Part shown: positions 34,144 through 43,468 of the stretch, piece by piece
How the letters are laid out: each line of letters opens with the position of its first letter
Position numbering within the stretch: position 1 is the stretch's first letter
Source: JAAYXS01 sp964550375
GTDB lineage: Bacteria; Planctomycetota; Phycisphaerae; UBA1845; Fen-1342
Assembly (NCBI GenBank): GCA_964550375.1
Contig: CAZJYX010000009.1
Coordinates: 62,001 to 126,000 of the forward strand
DNA: 64,000 nucleotides
Direction: 5' to 3'
Notes under the pieces: model-generated
Database searches by the model: none
What the model saw: only the letters and a program-made list of their open reading frames with translations
What the model was told of the DNA's origin: nothing
Translations under genes and position numbers: made by a program

Positions 34144-36728
34144 TGAGAAGCATTGCGACGCGTTTTCTGCTCCCCGTGGCCGCCCTCATGGTGCTGTTTG
34201 TGGCCGTGGACCTGCACCGCAGCCATGCTGACCGGCGTCGTCAGGTTACGCGGCTGCTTGACCGCCAGGCGGCGCTGGCCATGGAGTTCGACCTGGCCAT
34301 CCGCGGCTATGTCGGGGACACGATCCGGCCGATTGTCGCCGACCGCAGCGCGCCTGACGAGTTCATTCCTGAGGCCATGTCCACCTCGTACGTGGCCCGC
34401 AGCATGTTCGAGCGCGTGCGCGAGGAATTCCCGGAATACCTGATCAGGTTCTCCTCCGACGATCCGCGCAATCCGGCCAACCGCGCGGGCCCCGACGAGT
34501 TGCGGATGATCGAGTACTTCACCGCGCACCCCGAGGTGGACCGCTGGAGCGGCACGATTACGCTGGACGGTACCGAGTATTACGCCCACTTTCGGCCGCG
34601 CCGCATGCAGGCCGGCTGCCTGCAATGTCACGGCCGACCGGAGGACGCTCCGGCCGCGCTGCTGGAGCGCTACGGCGCCGTGGCCGGCTTCCATCGCCCG
34701 CTCGGAAGCGTGATGGCGCTGGATACGATCGCCGTGCCGACCGCGCAGGACTGGGCCGCGATGGCGGCAGATATCCAGCGCCGGTCGCTCAGCATGCTGG
34801 CCGGATTGGCGCTCCTCCTGGGCGGCGTCGCCCTGCTGTTTCGCCTGATTGTCTCCCGGCGCCTCGCGGCGATGGCCGGGCACTTCCGCGCGCTGGCCGC
34901 CCAGCCGGACCTGACCGCGATCCAGCCGATCGCGGCGCGCGGGCGCGACGAGATCAGTGTTCTGGCCCAGAGCTTCAATACCCTGGCGGAACGGCTGCGC
35001 GCAGCGCACACCCTGCTCGAGGAGCGCGTGGCGCAACGCACGCACGACCTGGCCGAAGCCAATACCGAGCTGCGCCGCGAGAACACGGAGCGCGGTCACG
35101 CCGAGGAAGCCCTGGCCGAGGCCCACATGGCCGCCGCGGCGGAGGCCCGCAAGCTGCGCTCCATGATCGAGGGCATGGACGAAGGCATCGTCGTGGCGAA
35201 CGCCGCCGACATCGTCACCGAAGTCAACACGTGGTTTCTGCGGGTAGTGCGCTTGCAGCGCGAGGACGTGTTGGGCCGCGCGCTATGGGATTTACACCCT
35301 GACACCGAGAATGTGCACCGTCTGCGCGACGTGCTGGATTCCTTACGCGCCGGCACGCGGCGCGAGCCGCACATCGTGAACCGCGAGCTGATGGGCATGC
35401 AGCTTTCCCTGCGAGTTCAGCCGATTCTGGCCGGCGATCGCTATCTCGGCGTCATTCTCAACGTCATCAACGTTACCGACCTCGTGCAGGCGCGCCAGGC
35501 CGCTGAGGCCGCCACCCACGCTAAGAGCGAGTTCCTGGCCAACATGAGCCACGAAATCCGCACGCCCATGACGGCCATCCTGGGCTTCGCCGACGTGCTG
35601 CTGGAGCACAGCCGTTCGACGACGGTCTCGTCCGAGCAGGTCGAGGCCGCCCTGACGATCAAGCGCAACGGCGAGTATCTGCTCACCATCATCAACGACA
35701 TCCTGGACCTGTCCAAGATCGAAGCCGGCAAGATGACGGTCGAACACATCCGTTGCTCGCCGCACCAGATCGTCGCGGACGTGGCCGCGCTCATCGGCGT
35801 GCGGGCCGAGGCCAAGGGCCTGCGCTTCAACGTGCATTACGTCGGTGTGCTGCCCGATACCATCTGCACCGACCCCGTTCGTATCCGGCAGATTCTCATC
35901 AACATCATTGGCAACGCCTTCAAATTCACCGAGGTCGGCGGAGTCGAACTGAGCGTCGCCCTGGACCAGAGCGGGCCGGAGCCCCGGCTGCAGTTCAACG
36001 TGCGCGATACCGGCATCGGCATGACGCCCGAACAGGTCAGCCGGTTGTTTGCGCCATTCTCGCAGGCCGACGCCTCGACCAGTCGCCGGTTCGGCGGCAC
36101 CGGGCTCGGCTTGACGATCAGCCGGCGGTTGGCCGAGATGCTCGGGGGCCAAATTGACGTGGTGAGTTCGAGTACCGGCAACGGTACGCACATGCGCTTC
36201 AGTGTGGCGACCGGTTCTCTGGTCGGCGTGACGCTGCTGGCCGACCCGGGGCAGGCCGTCGTCGTCGGCGCGACCCGGCCGGCGAAAGGCGTCCTGGGCG
36301 GCAGCGGGCCGGACAGCGCCTGCCGCATTCTCCTGGCCGAGGATGGGCCCGATAACCAGCGACTCATCGCGCTCTATCTCAGGAAGGCCGGGGCCGAGGT
36401 TACTGTCGTGGACAACGGCGCCCGGGCGGTTGCCACCGCCCTCGCGGCCCGCACGAGCGGCACCCCGTTCGATGTCATTCTGATGGACATGCAGATGCCC
36501 GAGCTGGACGGCTATGAGGCCACCCGCCGGCTGCGCGATTCCGGCTACGACGGCGCCATCATCGCCCTGACCGCTCACGCCATGGCCCAGGACCGCCGCA
36601 AGTGCCTCGACGCTGGTTGCGATGAGTACGCCAGCAAGCCCGTCGATCGCGAACTGCTCATCGGGTGCATCCAGCGGTATTTCCTGCAGGCACGCCCGGG
36701 CGAGAAGGTCGCCGAGGCCATTCACTAA
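34143..36728 (+). CDS. Hybrid histidine kinase with c-type heme sensor domain
   Basis: An 861-aa kinase overlapping the previous stop (TGATG). A transmembrane helix at residues 5-22 precedes a periplasmic DUF3365/Tll0287-like sensor with the heme motif CLQCH near residue 160. A second transmembrane helix (about 218-240), a HAMP/coiled-coil region and a PAS domain follow. The HisKA box is HEIRTPM with the phospho-histidine near 469. The ATPase has N (IIGNAFKFTE), G1 (DTGIGM) and G2 (GGTGLGLTI) boxes. A C-terminal receiver has LMDMQMPELDG and KPVD. It probably senses redox state or a gas and controls the co-transcribed c-di-GMP regulator. Confidence 0.9.
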   Translation: MRSIATRFLLPVAALMVLFVAVDLHRSHADRRRQVTRLLDRQAALAMEFDLAIRGYVGDTIRPIVADRSAPDEFIPEAMSTSYVARSMFERVREEFPEYLIRFSSDDPRNPANRAGPDELRMIEYFTAHPEVDRWSGTITLDGTEYYAHFRPRRMQAGCLQCHGRPEDAPAALLERYGAVAGFHRPLGSVMALDTIAVPTAQDWAAMAADIQRRSLSMLAGLALLLGGVALLFRLIVSRRLAAMAGHFRALAAQPDLTAIQPIAARGRDEISVLAQSFNTLAERLRAAHTLLEERVAQRTHDLAEANTELRRENTERGHAEEALAEAHMAAAAEARKLRSMIEGMDEGIVVANAADIVTEVNTWFLRVVRLQREDVLGRALWDLHPDTENVHRLRDVLDSLRAGTRREPHIVNRELMGMQLSLRVQPILAGDRYLGVILNVINVTDLVQARQAAEAATHAKSEFLANMSHEIRTPMTAILGFADVLLEHSRSTTVSSEQVEAALTIKRNGEYLLTIINDILDLSKIEAGKMTVEHIRCSPHQIVADVAALIGVRAEAKGLRFNVHYVGVLPDTICTDPVRIRQILINIIGNAFKFTEVGGVELSVALDQSGPEPRLQFNVRDTGIGMTPEQVSRLFAPFSQADASTSRRFGGTGLGLTISRRLAEMLGGQIDVVSSSTGNGTHMRFSVATGSLVGVTLLADPGQAVVVGATRPAKGVLGGSGPDSACRILLAEDGPDNQRLIALYLRKAGAEVTVVDNGARAVATALAARTSGTPFDVILMDMQMPELDGYEATRRLRDSGYDGAIIALTAHAMAQDRRKCLDAGCDEYASKPVDRELLIGCIQRYFLQARPGEKVAEAIH

Positions 36729-36747
36729 CGCGACTCGACGCGCGCAT

Positions 36748-36780
36748 AAAACACGGGCCGCCGGTCGGTGGCGGCCCGTG
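36748..36780 (-). terminator. Strong Rho-independent terminator
   Basis: An 11-bp perfect stem (36752-36762 with 36770-36780) encloses a 7-base loop. On the minus strand it is followed by TTTT, so it ends transcription of the deiminase gene. It also lies 24 bases after the stop of the plus-strand kinase and may serve both. Confidence 0.75.
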
Positions 36781-36805
36781 AGTCGCTTACTCGAGTTCGT
36801 AACGG

Positions 36806-39082
36806 CTAGCCGCCCACCAACACCTGCACAAACGGATCAATGTCGAAGGCGTTGAACAGGCCGTCGCCATTGACGTCGCCGTTCAGCAGATAGCAGTCCG
36901 GATAGGCCGCCTCGTAGGCCGCCGGGTTGGTCAGCCCCAGCACGAACGGGTCGATGTCGAAGGCGTTAACCACGCCGTCGCAGTTCATGTCGCCCGCGGC
37001 CAGCGCGATGGTCGATACCGTCACCTCCACGTAGTCATGGTACGTGCGGTTGCCGGGGCGCGCCGCATATGCCAGCAGCGTCAGTTCACCGCCGGCCCCG
37101 ATGTAGCGGTCAATATCCCCGCGGATATGGCCCTCCAAGTACCCGTCCGCATTGCCCGCCCAGGAGTCCACGTAGCGGTTCTGGCCAAAGGCGCCGGCTC
37201 CATCAGACCAGTTGTTCACATCGTAATCCCATACGTACAGCTCAACCTGGGCGCAGTCGTTCGCAAATCCCTCCCACAGCAACCCGATGTCGTCGATCTC
37301 ATCCGGCGGCGTGTCAATCGTGAACCGGAAGATGTGCGTCGACTCGTAGCCCGAGGTCGGCGCCGGCGCCTGATAGCGGTTCGGGTCCGCCACGCTGCCG
37401 CCGGCATCCGAGGCCGCGATGCGATCATAAGCGTCGGCCTGCAGCGAAGAGATGTCCGTCGTTACCGGGTTCAACTGGCCTGACACCGAGCCGTTCCACG
37501 TCCAGGTCTGGTAGCCGCGGGCCCACTGATGGGCTCCCGGCCCGGTCGCGAAGTTGTGCACGGTCCGCTCAACCGGCAGGATCGCGAAGGCTTCGCTGCT
37601 CATCGCCTCGCCTAACAGGCCATCGATAGATGTGGCGACCACCTTCACGCGGGCGGCGTGACTCGCCGAATTGGGGACCGCCCACGTGTACCGGCCGATG
37701 TCGGACGTGCTCGTAATGAACTCCCACGTGTCCCCATCATCCAGCGAGTAGTACAGGTCGATCTGCGGGATCGAGCGGTTGTACGTGTCCGTCGCGGCCC
37801 ACTTGATCGAGTACGACCGGTTCGCACCGACCAGCTCGCCGCCCGCCGGCGCGATGACGTGCACCGCCGGACCGTCGTCCACGCGACGCGGCACCTGCTT
37901 GACGATGCAGTGAATGGCGCCGGCGGCCGGGATGATCGACGCGCAGTTGATCTGGATGATCTCCACGTCGGGGCCCGCCGCGGCGGTGTACCGCCCAAAG
38001 GCGTGGCTGTCGTGCGTCGCGTACGATCCGCCGTACTTGGGAATGAAGATACGGTCGTTGACGCGATAGGCGTTCGTGTACGTGTAGTGCGCGCTGCTCG
38101 TGGTCCAGGCGCGCGGCCGGTAAACCGTGTACCCCAGCGCCTGCATGTAGGGCACGGCATTGTTCGTAATCTGAATTGCCGTCGAATCCGAGCCCGCCAG
38201 GAACTCCGAGATGATGACCGTGTCCTCATCGACCAGGTACATCCACATGTCAATGTGGCCCGTACCGTCCACCCAGGGCGGTAACTGCGGCAGGATGTGC
38301 AAGGTATCGATGCCCTGCCAGCGATCGTACAGGTCGCGGATGAGCGCCTCCGTGAAGCCGTCCGAGGCCGGATTGTCCGCCAGCACCAGCGCCGACGCGA
38401 ACGCCGTCCGGTCCGGGCCGGGCATGAAGTTGCCGCCGGAGTAATACAGGCCCATGTCGTAGGTCGGAATGCCGAAGTAGTTGTCACCGACCAGCGTCGG
38501 CAGGAAGTTGTCGTTCGGCCGCCCCGGGTAGTAGTGGCTGTCCACGATCGCCAGGGCGCCGTCCTGCCAGATGAAGTGCGGACCATAGTCACGCATCCAG
38601 ACCGATTCGCCCTGGACGAATACGAACTGGACCTTCGACATGTCCGCCCCCGCGGCGAGGAAGTAGTTCGTGGCCTGCTGCTGCGCGGCGGCCCCGGTCA
38701 CCGCCACGTAGGCAATCTCGTCGTGGTTCGGGTCGCTCGTCAACGCCGCTACGCAATCCGCCACCGTCGTCGGCCAATGCCCGGTGATGAAGCGATACAG
38801 CACGCCGTGCACCGGCGCGTATTCGGGCGGCGACTCAATCAGACCGGTCGTCGGCTCATCCCGCACCGTGGTCAGGTCGATGGTCATCGGGTAGAGCGAT
38901 TGACGCGCGTTGTAAGGCGTCCCGCCTTCACGCCAGCGCGGCAGCGGCGGCCCCGCCGCTTCGTCCGACGACTCCGGCACGGACCATTCCACCGCCGACG
39001 TGATGACTGCTCCCGGTTCCGCAAGGCTTGCTGTAACCAGGCCACCGGCCGCCAGAAGCAGACAAAGCACTCTTACATTCAC
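36806..39082 (-). CDS. Secreted peptidylarginine/agmatine deiminase-like protein with dockerin
   Basis: A 758-aa exported protein. The signal peptide is about residues 1-21. Residues 80-400 form a PAD_porph-type deiminase with WMRDYGP (162-168), DGTGHID (272-278, His276) and AIHCIVKQVP with nucleophile Cys392. An Ig-like module (about 408-500) and a beta-sandwich resembling a P-domain (about 510-690) follow. The last 60 residues carry two dockerin-like calcium loops, GDMNCDGVVNAFDIDPFV and GDVNGDGLFNAFDIDPFV. It should deiminate arginine-type guanidino groups outside the cell. The GTG start has a GGAGGTGA ribosome site. Confidence 0.85.
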   Translation of the reverse strand: MNVRVLCLLLAAGGLVTASLAEPGAVITSAVEWSVPESSDEAAGPPLPRWREGGTPYNARQSLYPMTIDLTTVRDEPTTGLIESPPEYAPVHGVLYRFITGHWPTTVADCVAALTSDPNHDEIAYVAVTGAAAQQQATNYFLAAGADMSKVQFVFVQGESVWMRDYGPHFIWQDGALAIVDSHYYPGRPNDNFLPTLVGDNYFGIPTYDMGLYYSGGNFMPGPDRTAFASALVLADNPASDGFTEALIRDLYDRWQGIDTLHILPQLPPWVDGTGHIDMWMYLVDEDTVIISEFLAGSDSTAIQITNNAVPYMQALGYTVYRPRAWTTSSAHYTYTNAYRVNDRIFIPKYGGSYATHDSHAFGRYTAAAGPDVEIIQINCASIIPAAGAIHCIVKQVPRRVDDGPAVHVIAPAGGELVGANRSYSIKWAATDTYNRSIPQIDLYYSLDDGDTWEFITSTSDIGRYTWAVPNSASHAARVKVVATSIDGLLGEAMSSEAFAILPVERTVHNFATGPGAHQWARGYQTWTWNGSVSGQLNPVTTDISSLQADAYDRIAASDAGGSVADPNRYQAPAPTSGYESTHIFRFTIDTPPDEIDDIGLLWEGFANDCAQVELYVWDYDVNNWSDGAGAFGQNRYVDSWAGNADGYLEGHIRGDIDRYIGAGGELTLLAYAARPGNRTYHDYVEVTVSTIALAAGDMNCDGVVNAFDIDPFVLGLTNPAAYEAAYPDCYLLNGDVNGDGLFNAFDIDPFVQVLVGG

Positions 39083-39389
39083 CTTTCACCTCCACGCTAA
39101 ACCATGGTTTCCAAACCAGCGCACAGCGCAAGCAAACGGCGTACCGGAACGCCGCCTTGTTCCCGTCCACTTTATCCGAAACTGCTCCCGGCACCAACCC
39201 TTTTTCGCCGCAAGGCACTTGCGCGCCAACAGTGGCCCACCCTTATCAGGCCGCCGCGCAGCACGCTGCAGCGTCCGTTCTTCGTAGCCGACCTTCGATC
39301 TTCAGGAGTCCTTCGGCATCCGAAGTCCTGCACCCCCCCGCGGCCGGGCAGGCTCAGTGACCACGCCACCCTCCTCGTGCTTCGGACCG
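39083..39389. other. Intergenic region upstream of the deiminase
   Basis: No gene is seen. AAACCATGGTTT is a 12-bp palindrome around 39099-39110, followed at once by CCAAACC, making a small cluster of inverted elements just upstream of the deiminase start. No convincing -35/-10 pair was found. Confidence 0.3.
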
Positions 39390-41195
39390 CTAGGGAGCTG
39401 ATGCCGGCTCGGCCTGCCAGCGCGCCGCCTCAGCCGGTCTGCCCCAGGCCTCATATAAGCCCGCCAATCGGTCTCTGGCTGTCTGCGTGTGCTCGTGCTC
39501 GGCACCGAAAGCCTCAAGCAGTCCCGCGTGACTGGCTGTCAGGGCTTCCTCGGCCGCGTTGTATCGGCCCAAGCGCGCCAGACACACGCCCCAGTCGTTC
39601 TCGGCGTGATAAGTCAGCCAATGGTTCGTTCCGAGCGCTTGCCGGCGCAGTTCCAGGCATTCACGCAGGATCGGCTCTGCGTCCGCGAACTGACCCTTGG
39701 CCATCAACACCCGCCCCAGCCGCTCCAGCGTGATCGCCGCGTCGGGCTTGCGCCCCTTGCCCAGCGCCTCGTGCAGCGCCAGGGCCGTCCGCAACTGCTG
39801 TTCCGCGGCGTCATAACGCCCGGCATTCGCGTAGGCCAGCCCGAGTAGGTCGTGAATGAGAACCGCCACGGTCGGCCGTTCCGCGAGTTCCGTGGCCCGC
39901 TCAGCCGCCAGGTCCAATATCTCCGCCATCGTGGCTGTGGGGCCGGCCGTGCTGGCCGCCTGGATAGTGTGCTCCCAGAAACTCTGAATCTCTCGGACGA
40001 CGGCCAGCTCGAGACGGTGCTCCGCCTGCGTCTTCTGACGCCATTCCGCTACCTGGGCCGTGCGCTGCTGCATCTCCATTTCCCGCTGCGCCGCCTCGCG
40101 CGCCACGCTGATGGCGAACACCAGGACCAGCACGACCACCGTGGTCACATAGAACGACAACGCGCGGTGCCGGCGAACCCACTTGCGGAAAACGTACAAA
40201 GCGCTCGCCCGCCGCGCCTGTATCGGGCGGTGGCTCAGCCAGCGCTCGATGTCCTCGGCCAACGCCGCCGCACTTTGGTACCGCTGCTCCCGCTGCGGCT
40301 CCAGCGCCTTGCACACGATCTTCTTCAGCTCTCCCCGCAGGACCCGGCCGGACGCTGAACGCCGGTCCGACGCCCCTTCGCAAGCGACGCGCCGCACCTC
40401 GTCGCGCGCCCCCAGCATTACTTCAAACGGGAGTTCGTCGGTCAACATCTCGTGCAGAATCACCCCCAGCGAGTAGACGTCCGTGCGGATGTCAACCACG
40501 TCCTGCCGGCCGCCGGCCTGCTCCGGACTCATGTACGGCAGCGTACCCATGATCCGACCGGCCTCGGCGGACATGGTACGCATGCTCTTATCGGTCTCTG
40601 TGATCCGCGCCAGCCCGAAATCCAGCACTTTCGCGTGCCCGTCGCCGTCCACAACAATGTTCGACGGCTTCAGATCCCGGTGAATCACGCCGTGCTGGTG
40701 GGCGTAGTGCACCGCATAGCATACCTTGCAGAACAGCCGGAGCTGCTCGCGCACCGGGAGCTGCTCCAGATGCACGTACTCCGTCAGCGGCACCCCCCGT
40801 ACCAGCTCCATCGCGAAGTATGGTCGTCCCTCATCCGTCGTACCGGCGCCGTGTATGGCGGCAATGTTCGGATGACTCAGCCGGGCCAGCGTCTCCGCTT
40901 CCTGCCGAAACAGCATCAGGCGGTGCTTGCTCACCGAGCGCCCCCCGCGCATCACCTTCAGGGCTACCTCGCGCGGCGGCTCTTCCTGCCGGGCCTCGTA
41001 GATGACGCCCATTCCGCCCCGCCCAATCTCACGGGTCACCTGAAACCCCGGGACGGACTCCACCAAACCGGGCGATGCCAGCGTCGACTCCGCCAGTGCC
41101 GCCGCATCGGCGCGCGCGGCGGCAATCATGTCCAGCTCCCGACTACCGGGTTGCTGCGCGCCGTTCTCACGTGCCACGCCTGGTCTCCAGTGCAT
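39390..41195 (-). CDS. Ser/Thr protein kinase with transmembrane helix and TPR tail
   Basis: A 601-aa Hanks-type kinase. The glycine loop is IGRGGMGVIYEA, the lysine is in VALKVM, the catalytic loop is IHRDLKPSNI, the metal motif is DFGLA, and MSPEQ marks the activation segment end. A transmembrane helix (YVTTVVVLVLVFAISVA, about residues 337-355) places a C-terminal TPR domain outside the cytoplasm. The gene lies 54 bases downstream of an ECF sigma gene on the same strand, a pairing typical of planctomycetes in which the kinase may control the sigma factor. An internal ATG at 41129 is an alternative start. Confidence 0.9.
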   Translation of the reverse strand: MHWRPGVARENGAQQPGSRELDMIAAARADAAALAESTLASPGLVESVPGFQVTREIGRGGMGVIYEARQEEPPREVALKVMRGGRSVSKHRLMLFRQEAETLARLSHPNIAAIHGAGTTDEGRPYFAMELVRGVPLTEYVHLEQLPVREQLRLFCKVCYAVHYAHQHGVIHRDLKPSNIVVDGDGHAKVLDFGLARITETDKSMRTMSAEAGRIMGTLPYMSPEQAGGRQDVVDIRTDVYSLGVILHEMLTDELPFEVMLGARDEVRRVACEGASDRRSASGRVLRGELKKIVCKALEPQREQRYQSAAALAEDIERWLSHRPIQARRASALYVFRKWVRRHRALSFYVTTVVVLVLVFAISVAREAAQREMEMQQRTAQVAEWRQKTQAEHRLELAVVREIQSFWEHTIQAASTAGPTATMAEILDLAAERATELAERPTVAVLIHDLLGLAYANAGRYDAAEQQLRTALALHEALGKGRKPDAAITLERLGRVLMAKGQFADAEPILRECLELRRQALGTNHWLTYHAENDWGVCLARLGRYNAAEEALTASHAGLLEAFGAEHEHTQTARDRLAGLYEAWGRPAEAARWQAEPASAP

Positions 41196-41249
41196 TGATT
41201 GACGCCACGCTCACGGGCCTCCGTCGCCGTCCGGAACCGCTCCCGATGC

Positions 41250-41873
41250 CTACCTGACGTCGCTCAGGTACCGCGACGCCGTACCCAGGTTGGCAGACAG
41301 CAACCGGTGCGCCCGGCTACGCAGCATGAAGACCGCACCGGTGCTGCGGCTCAAGGCCGCGGCGACCTCGGCTACCGGACGGCCCTCAAGATCATACATC
41401 TCAATGACTTGCCGGTATGCCGGCGGCAACTGCGCGATCGCCTGCTCAAGGTGCGAGCAGGCCTCGCTCCGGGCCGCGTGCCCGCTGGGAGTGGTCGGCG
41501 CCCGGCCGAGCTGCTCATGCAACGCCACCAGCGTGTCGTCCGTGGCCCGCCGTTCCAGCCGGCGGTAGCTCCGGCCACGTTTCTCCGCCTCCAGCATCCG
41601 GATGGCGTCCACCAGATTACGGCGGGCCAGCGTCACCAGCCAGGCCGTGAACGCGCCCGGACCACGCGGCACGAACTGCTTAACATCCAAGAAGGCATCA
41701 ATGTAGGTTTCCTGCATCACGTCGTCCGCGGATAGCACCGACCGCCACCGGGCGGGGACCTCGTTTGCCAGGCGGGCGCGCAGCGCCGGGCCCTCGCTAA
41801 CGAGCAGTTCGGTCAGGGCGTCTGTGTCACCCAGCATGGCCCGAGAGATTAAATGGCTTTCTGATAAGGACAT
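41250..41873 (-). CDS. ECF sigma factor linked to the Ser/Thr kinase
   Basis: The 207-aa protein has sigma region 2 (ALRARLANEVP...LSADDVMQETYIDAF) and FTAWLVTLARRNLVDAIR, and region 4 with LPPAYRQVIEMYDLEGR and the helix-turn-helix VAEVAAALSRSTGAVFMLRSRA. The spacing and the helix-turn-helix end ARxxxxxxL fit planctomycete ECF factors associated with protein kinases. It lacks an adjacent anti-sigma gene, which fits control by phosphorylation instead. The ATG at 41873 is used; an upstream one adds nine residues and has no better ribosome site. Confidence 0.85.
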   Translation of the reverse strand: MSLSESHLISRAMLGDTDALTELLVSEGPALRARLANEVPARWRSVLSADDVMQETYIDAFLDVKQFVPRGPGAFTAWLVTLARRNLVDAIRMLEAEKRGRSYRRLERRATDDTLVALHEQLGRAPTTPSGHAARSEACSHLEQAIAQLPPAYRQVIEMYDLEGRPVAEVAAALSRSTGAVFMLRSRAHRLLSANLGTASRYLSDVR

Positions 41874-42258
41874 ACGACAGCTCAGGCTCGGTTCGCACAA
41901 GTTGGCGTCAACCCTATCCAGGTTAATAGTCGCCCGGTGTCATGGCAAGGTCAGCCGGCTCGTCTGCAATTATCCAAAAAGCATGCTTAGGGCTAACCTT
42001 GTAACTCAACCTTGCCCTTATTCCAGGAAAAACGCCAACGGCGCGTGAGTCTAGCGCTCGGAGTACGCTTAGAACACGTGAAGATGCGTCTGCGCGTCCG
42101 CGTCGGCCTGCCGACCTCGGCGCGTCTGACGCGCGGTGCGATTTGCGGCGGCCGGTCATTTGACACACCGGCCCGATGCCGTAATAGGGACGGATTGAGC
42201 AAGAAGCGGCCCGGTCAACCGGCCGTGACCGCGAAAGGTGTTCGAGAAGGAGAATAAC
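41874..42258. other. Divergent intergenic region, ECF sigma and prepilin genes
   Basis: These 385 bases hold no gene. Several TTGACG/TTGCAG-like hexamers occur on the minus strand but none is followed by an acceptable -10 at 16-18 bases. The A/T content is higher than in neighbouring coding DNA, as expected of a regulatory region. Confidence 0.3.
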
Positions 42259-43392
42259 ATGGCCAGAGTTCCGCACAAGAAGGCATTTACGCTGATCGAG
42301 CTGCTGGTGGTAATCGCCATCATCGCACTGCTGATCTCAATTCTGCTCCCGGGATTGCAGGGCGCCCGTGACCAGGCCAAGAGGATCCTGTGCTTGTCCA
42401 ACTTGCGGCAGATCGGCAATGCGGCGCATGCCTACGCGACTGATCTGCCCAAGCGTCCCTTGCTGGTACCCATGCATCGCATGGACGTTTCCAGCGAGCA
42501 CGGTCAGGGATGGCCCGGTAGTTCAAGCTGGGCTTTCCGGCTGGGCCTGCCGTATGCCTGGGGCGGCCGTTCACCGAACAGGAGCATCCCTCACGGCGGC
42601 GGGCAGATCGACACTATGAATGCCGATCCCAACACCGGCGGCGACGAAGCCAACCACTGGCGGTGGGGTGCCCCCAGTCGTCCGATGAATCAGTATCTCT
42701 ACGGTGAAGCCTCGGAAGGCGATTTCTTCAACATGCCGTTGTATGAGTGCCCCTCCGACGTCGGCTATCCGCAGATCGAGGATGGTGGAGCATGGACCGG
42801 AGACGAGTCGGATTGGGACTTCCCACTTGAGAGCGCCGGCTTGCCCTTGTATAATATTGCGGGCAACAGTTACCGCACAAACACCTGCGGCGTATTTTGG
42901 AAGTCGGGCTCAACGTCGCGCGGCAGCCTGTCGACTGGTCCCAAGGGACACTCGCCCGCGGATATCAGTCACCCTGCCCGCACCACGCTCTTCTGCGAGC
43001 CGTTGTTCTACTGGTGGAGCCGCCAGACACTGACTCCCGGTGATGAGCTGGACGTCGGTAAGATGCAGATTCGTGGCTGGCACCGCAAAGCCATGTCTGA
43101 CAACGTGCTTTACGCCGACGGCTCGGGGCGCCTCACGAAGGTCGATCGCCTGGAGGACTGGGATCAGCAGACGCTGGAGGACATGAACTTCGCTCCGGAT
43201 TACATTAACGACCCCTACGCCTTCCTGCGGCGCGGCCGCACCTGGCAGACCGACTGCTATCCTTCGCCCGGCGCGCTCACCAAGACGTACAGCTTCGTAA
43301 CCCAGCGCAGCATCTTCAACATGGACATGATTCGCAACATGACCGGCTGGCCCTTCGATAACTACACCCAGAACGCCAGCCCGTTTGAGTAA
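42259..43392 (+). CDS. Prepilin-type N-terminal methylation protein, planctomycete type
   Basis: A 377-aa type IV pilin-like protein. The N-terminus KKAFTLIELLVVIAIIALLI is a class III signal peptide. It has Ala instead of the common Gly before the processing site and the conserved Glu5. The helix continues into GARDQAKRILCLSNLRQIGN. The C-terminal region has the H-x(n)-DG pattern in WHRKAMSDNVLYADGSG. Such proteins are exported and processed by the prepilin peptidase; many planctomycete genomes hold large families of unknown role. AAGGAG precedes the ATG. A strong terminator follows the gene, so it is monocistronic. Confidence 0.9.
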   Translation: MARVPHKKAFTLIELLVVIAIIALLISILLPGLQGARDQAKRILCLSNLRQIGNAAHAYATDLPKRPLLVPMHRMDVSSEHGQGWPGSSSWAFRLGLPYAWGGRSPNRSIPHGGGQIDTMNADPNTGGDEANHWRWGAPSRPMNQYLYGEASEGDFFNMPLYECPSDVGYPQIEDGGAWTGDESDWDFPLESAGLPLYNIAGNSYRTNTCGVFWKSGSTSRGSLSTGPKGHSPADISHPARTTLFCEPLFYWWSRQTLTPGDELDVGKMQIRGWHRKAMSDNVLYADGSGRLTKVDRLEDWDQQTLEDMNFAPDYINDPYAFLRRGRTWQTDCYPSPGALTKTYSFVTQRSIFNMDMIRNMTGWPFDNYTQNASPFE

Positions 43393-43403
43393 CCCAATTA
43401 GCC

Positions 43404-43441
43404 GCCGCCCGGGGCATCGCGCTCCGGGCGGCTTCTTTTTT
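43404..43441 (+). terminator. Rho-independent terminator after the prepilin-like gene
   Basis: A 9-bp stem (GCCGCCCGG with CCGGGCGGC) encloses an 11-base loop and is followed by TTCTTTTTT. It starts 12 bases after the stop codon. Confidence 0.85.
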
Positions 43442-43468
43442 GCGCGGCACTGCCAGGTGCCGCGGCTT

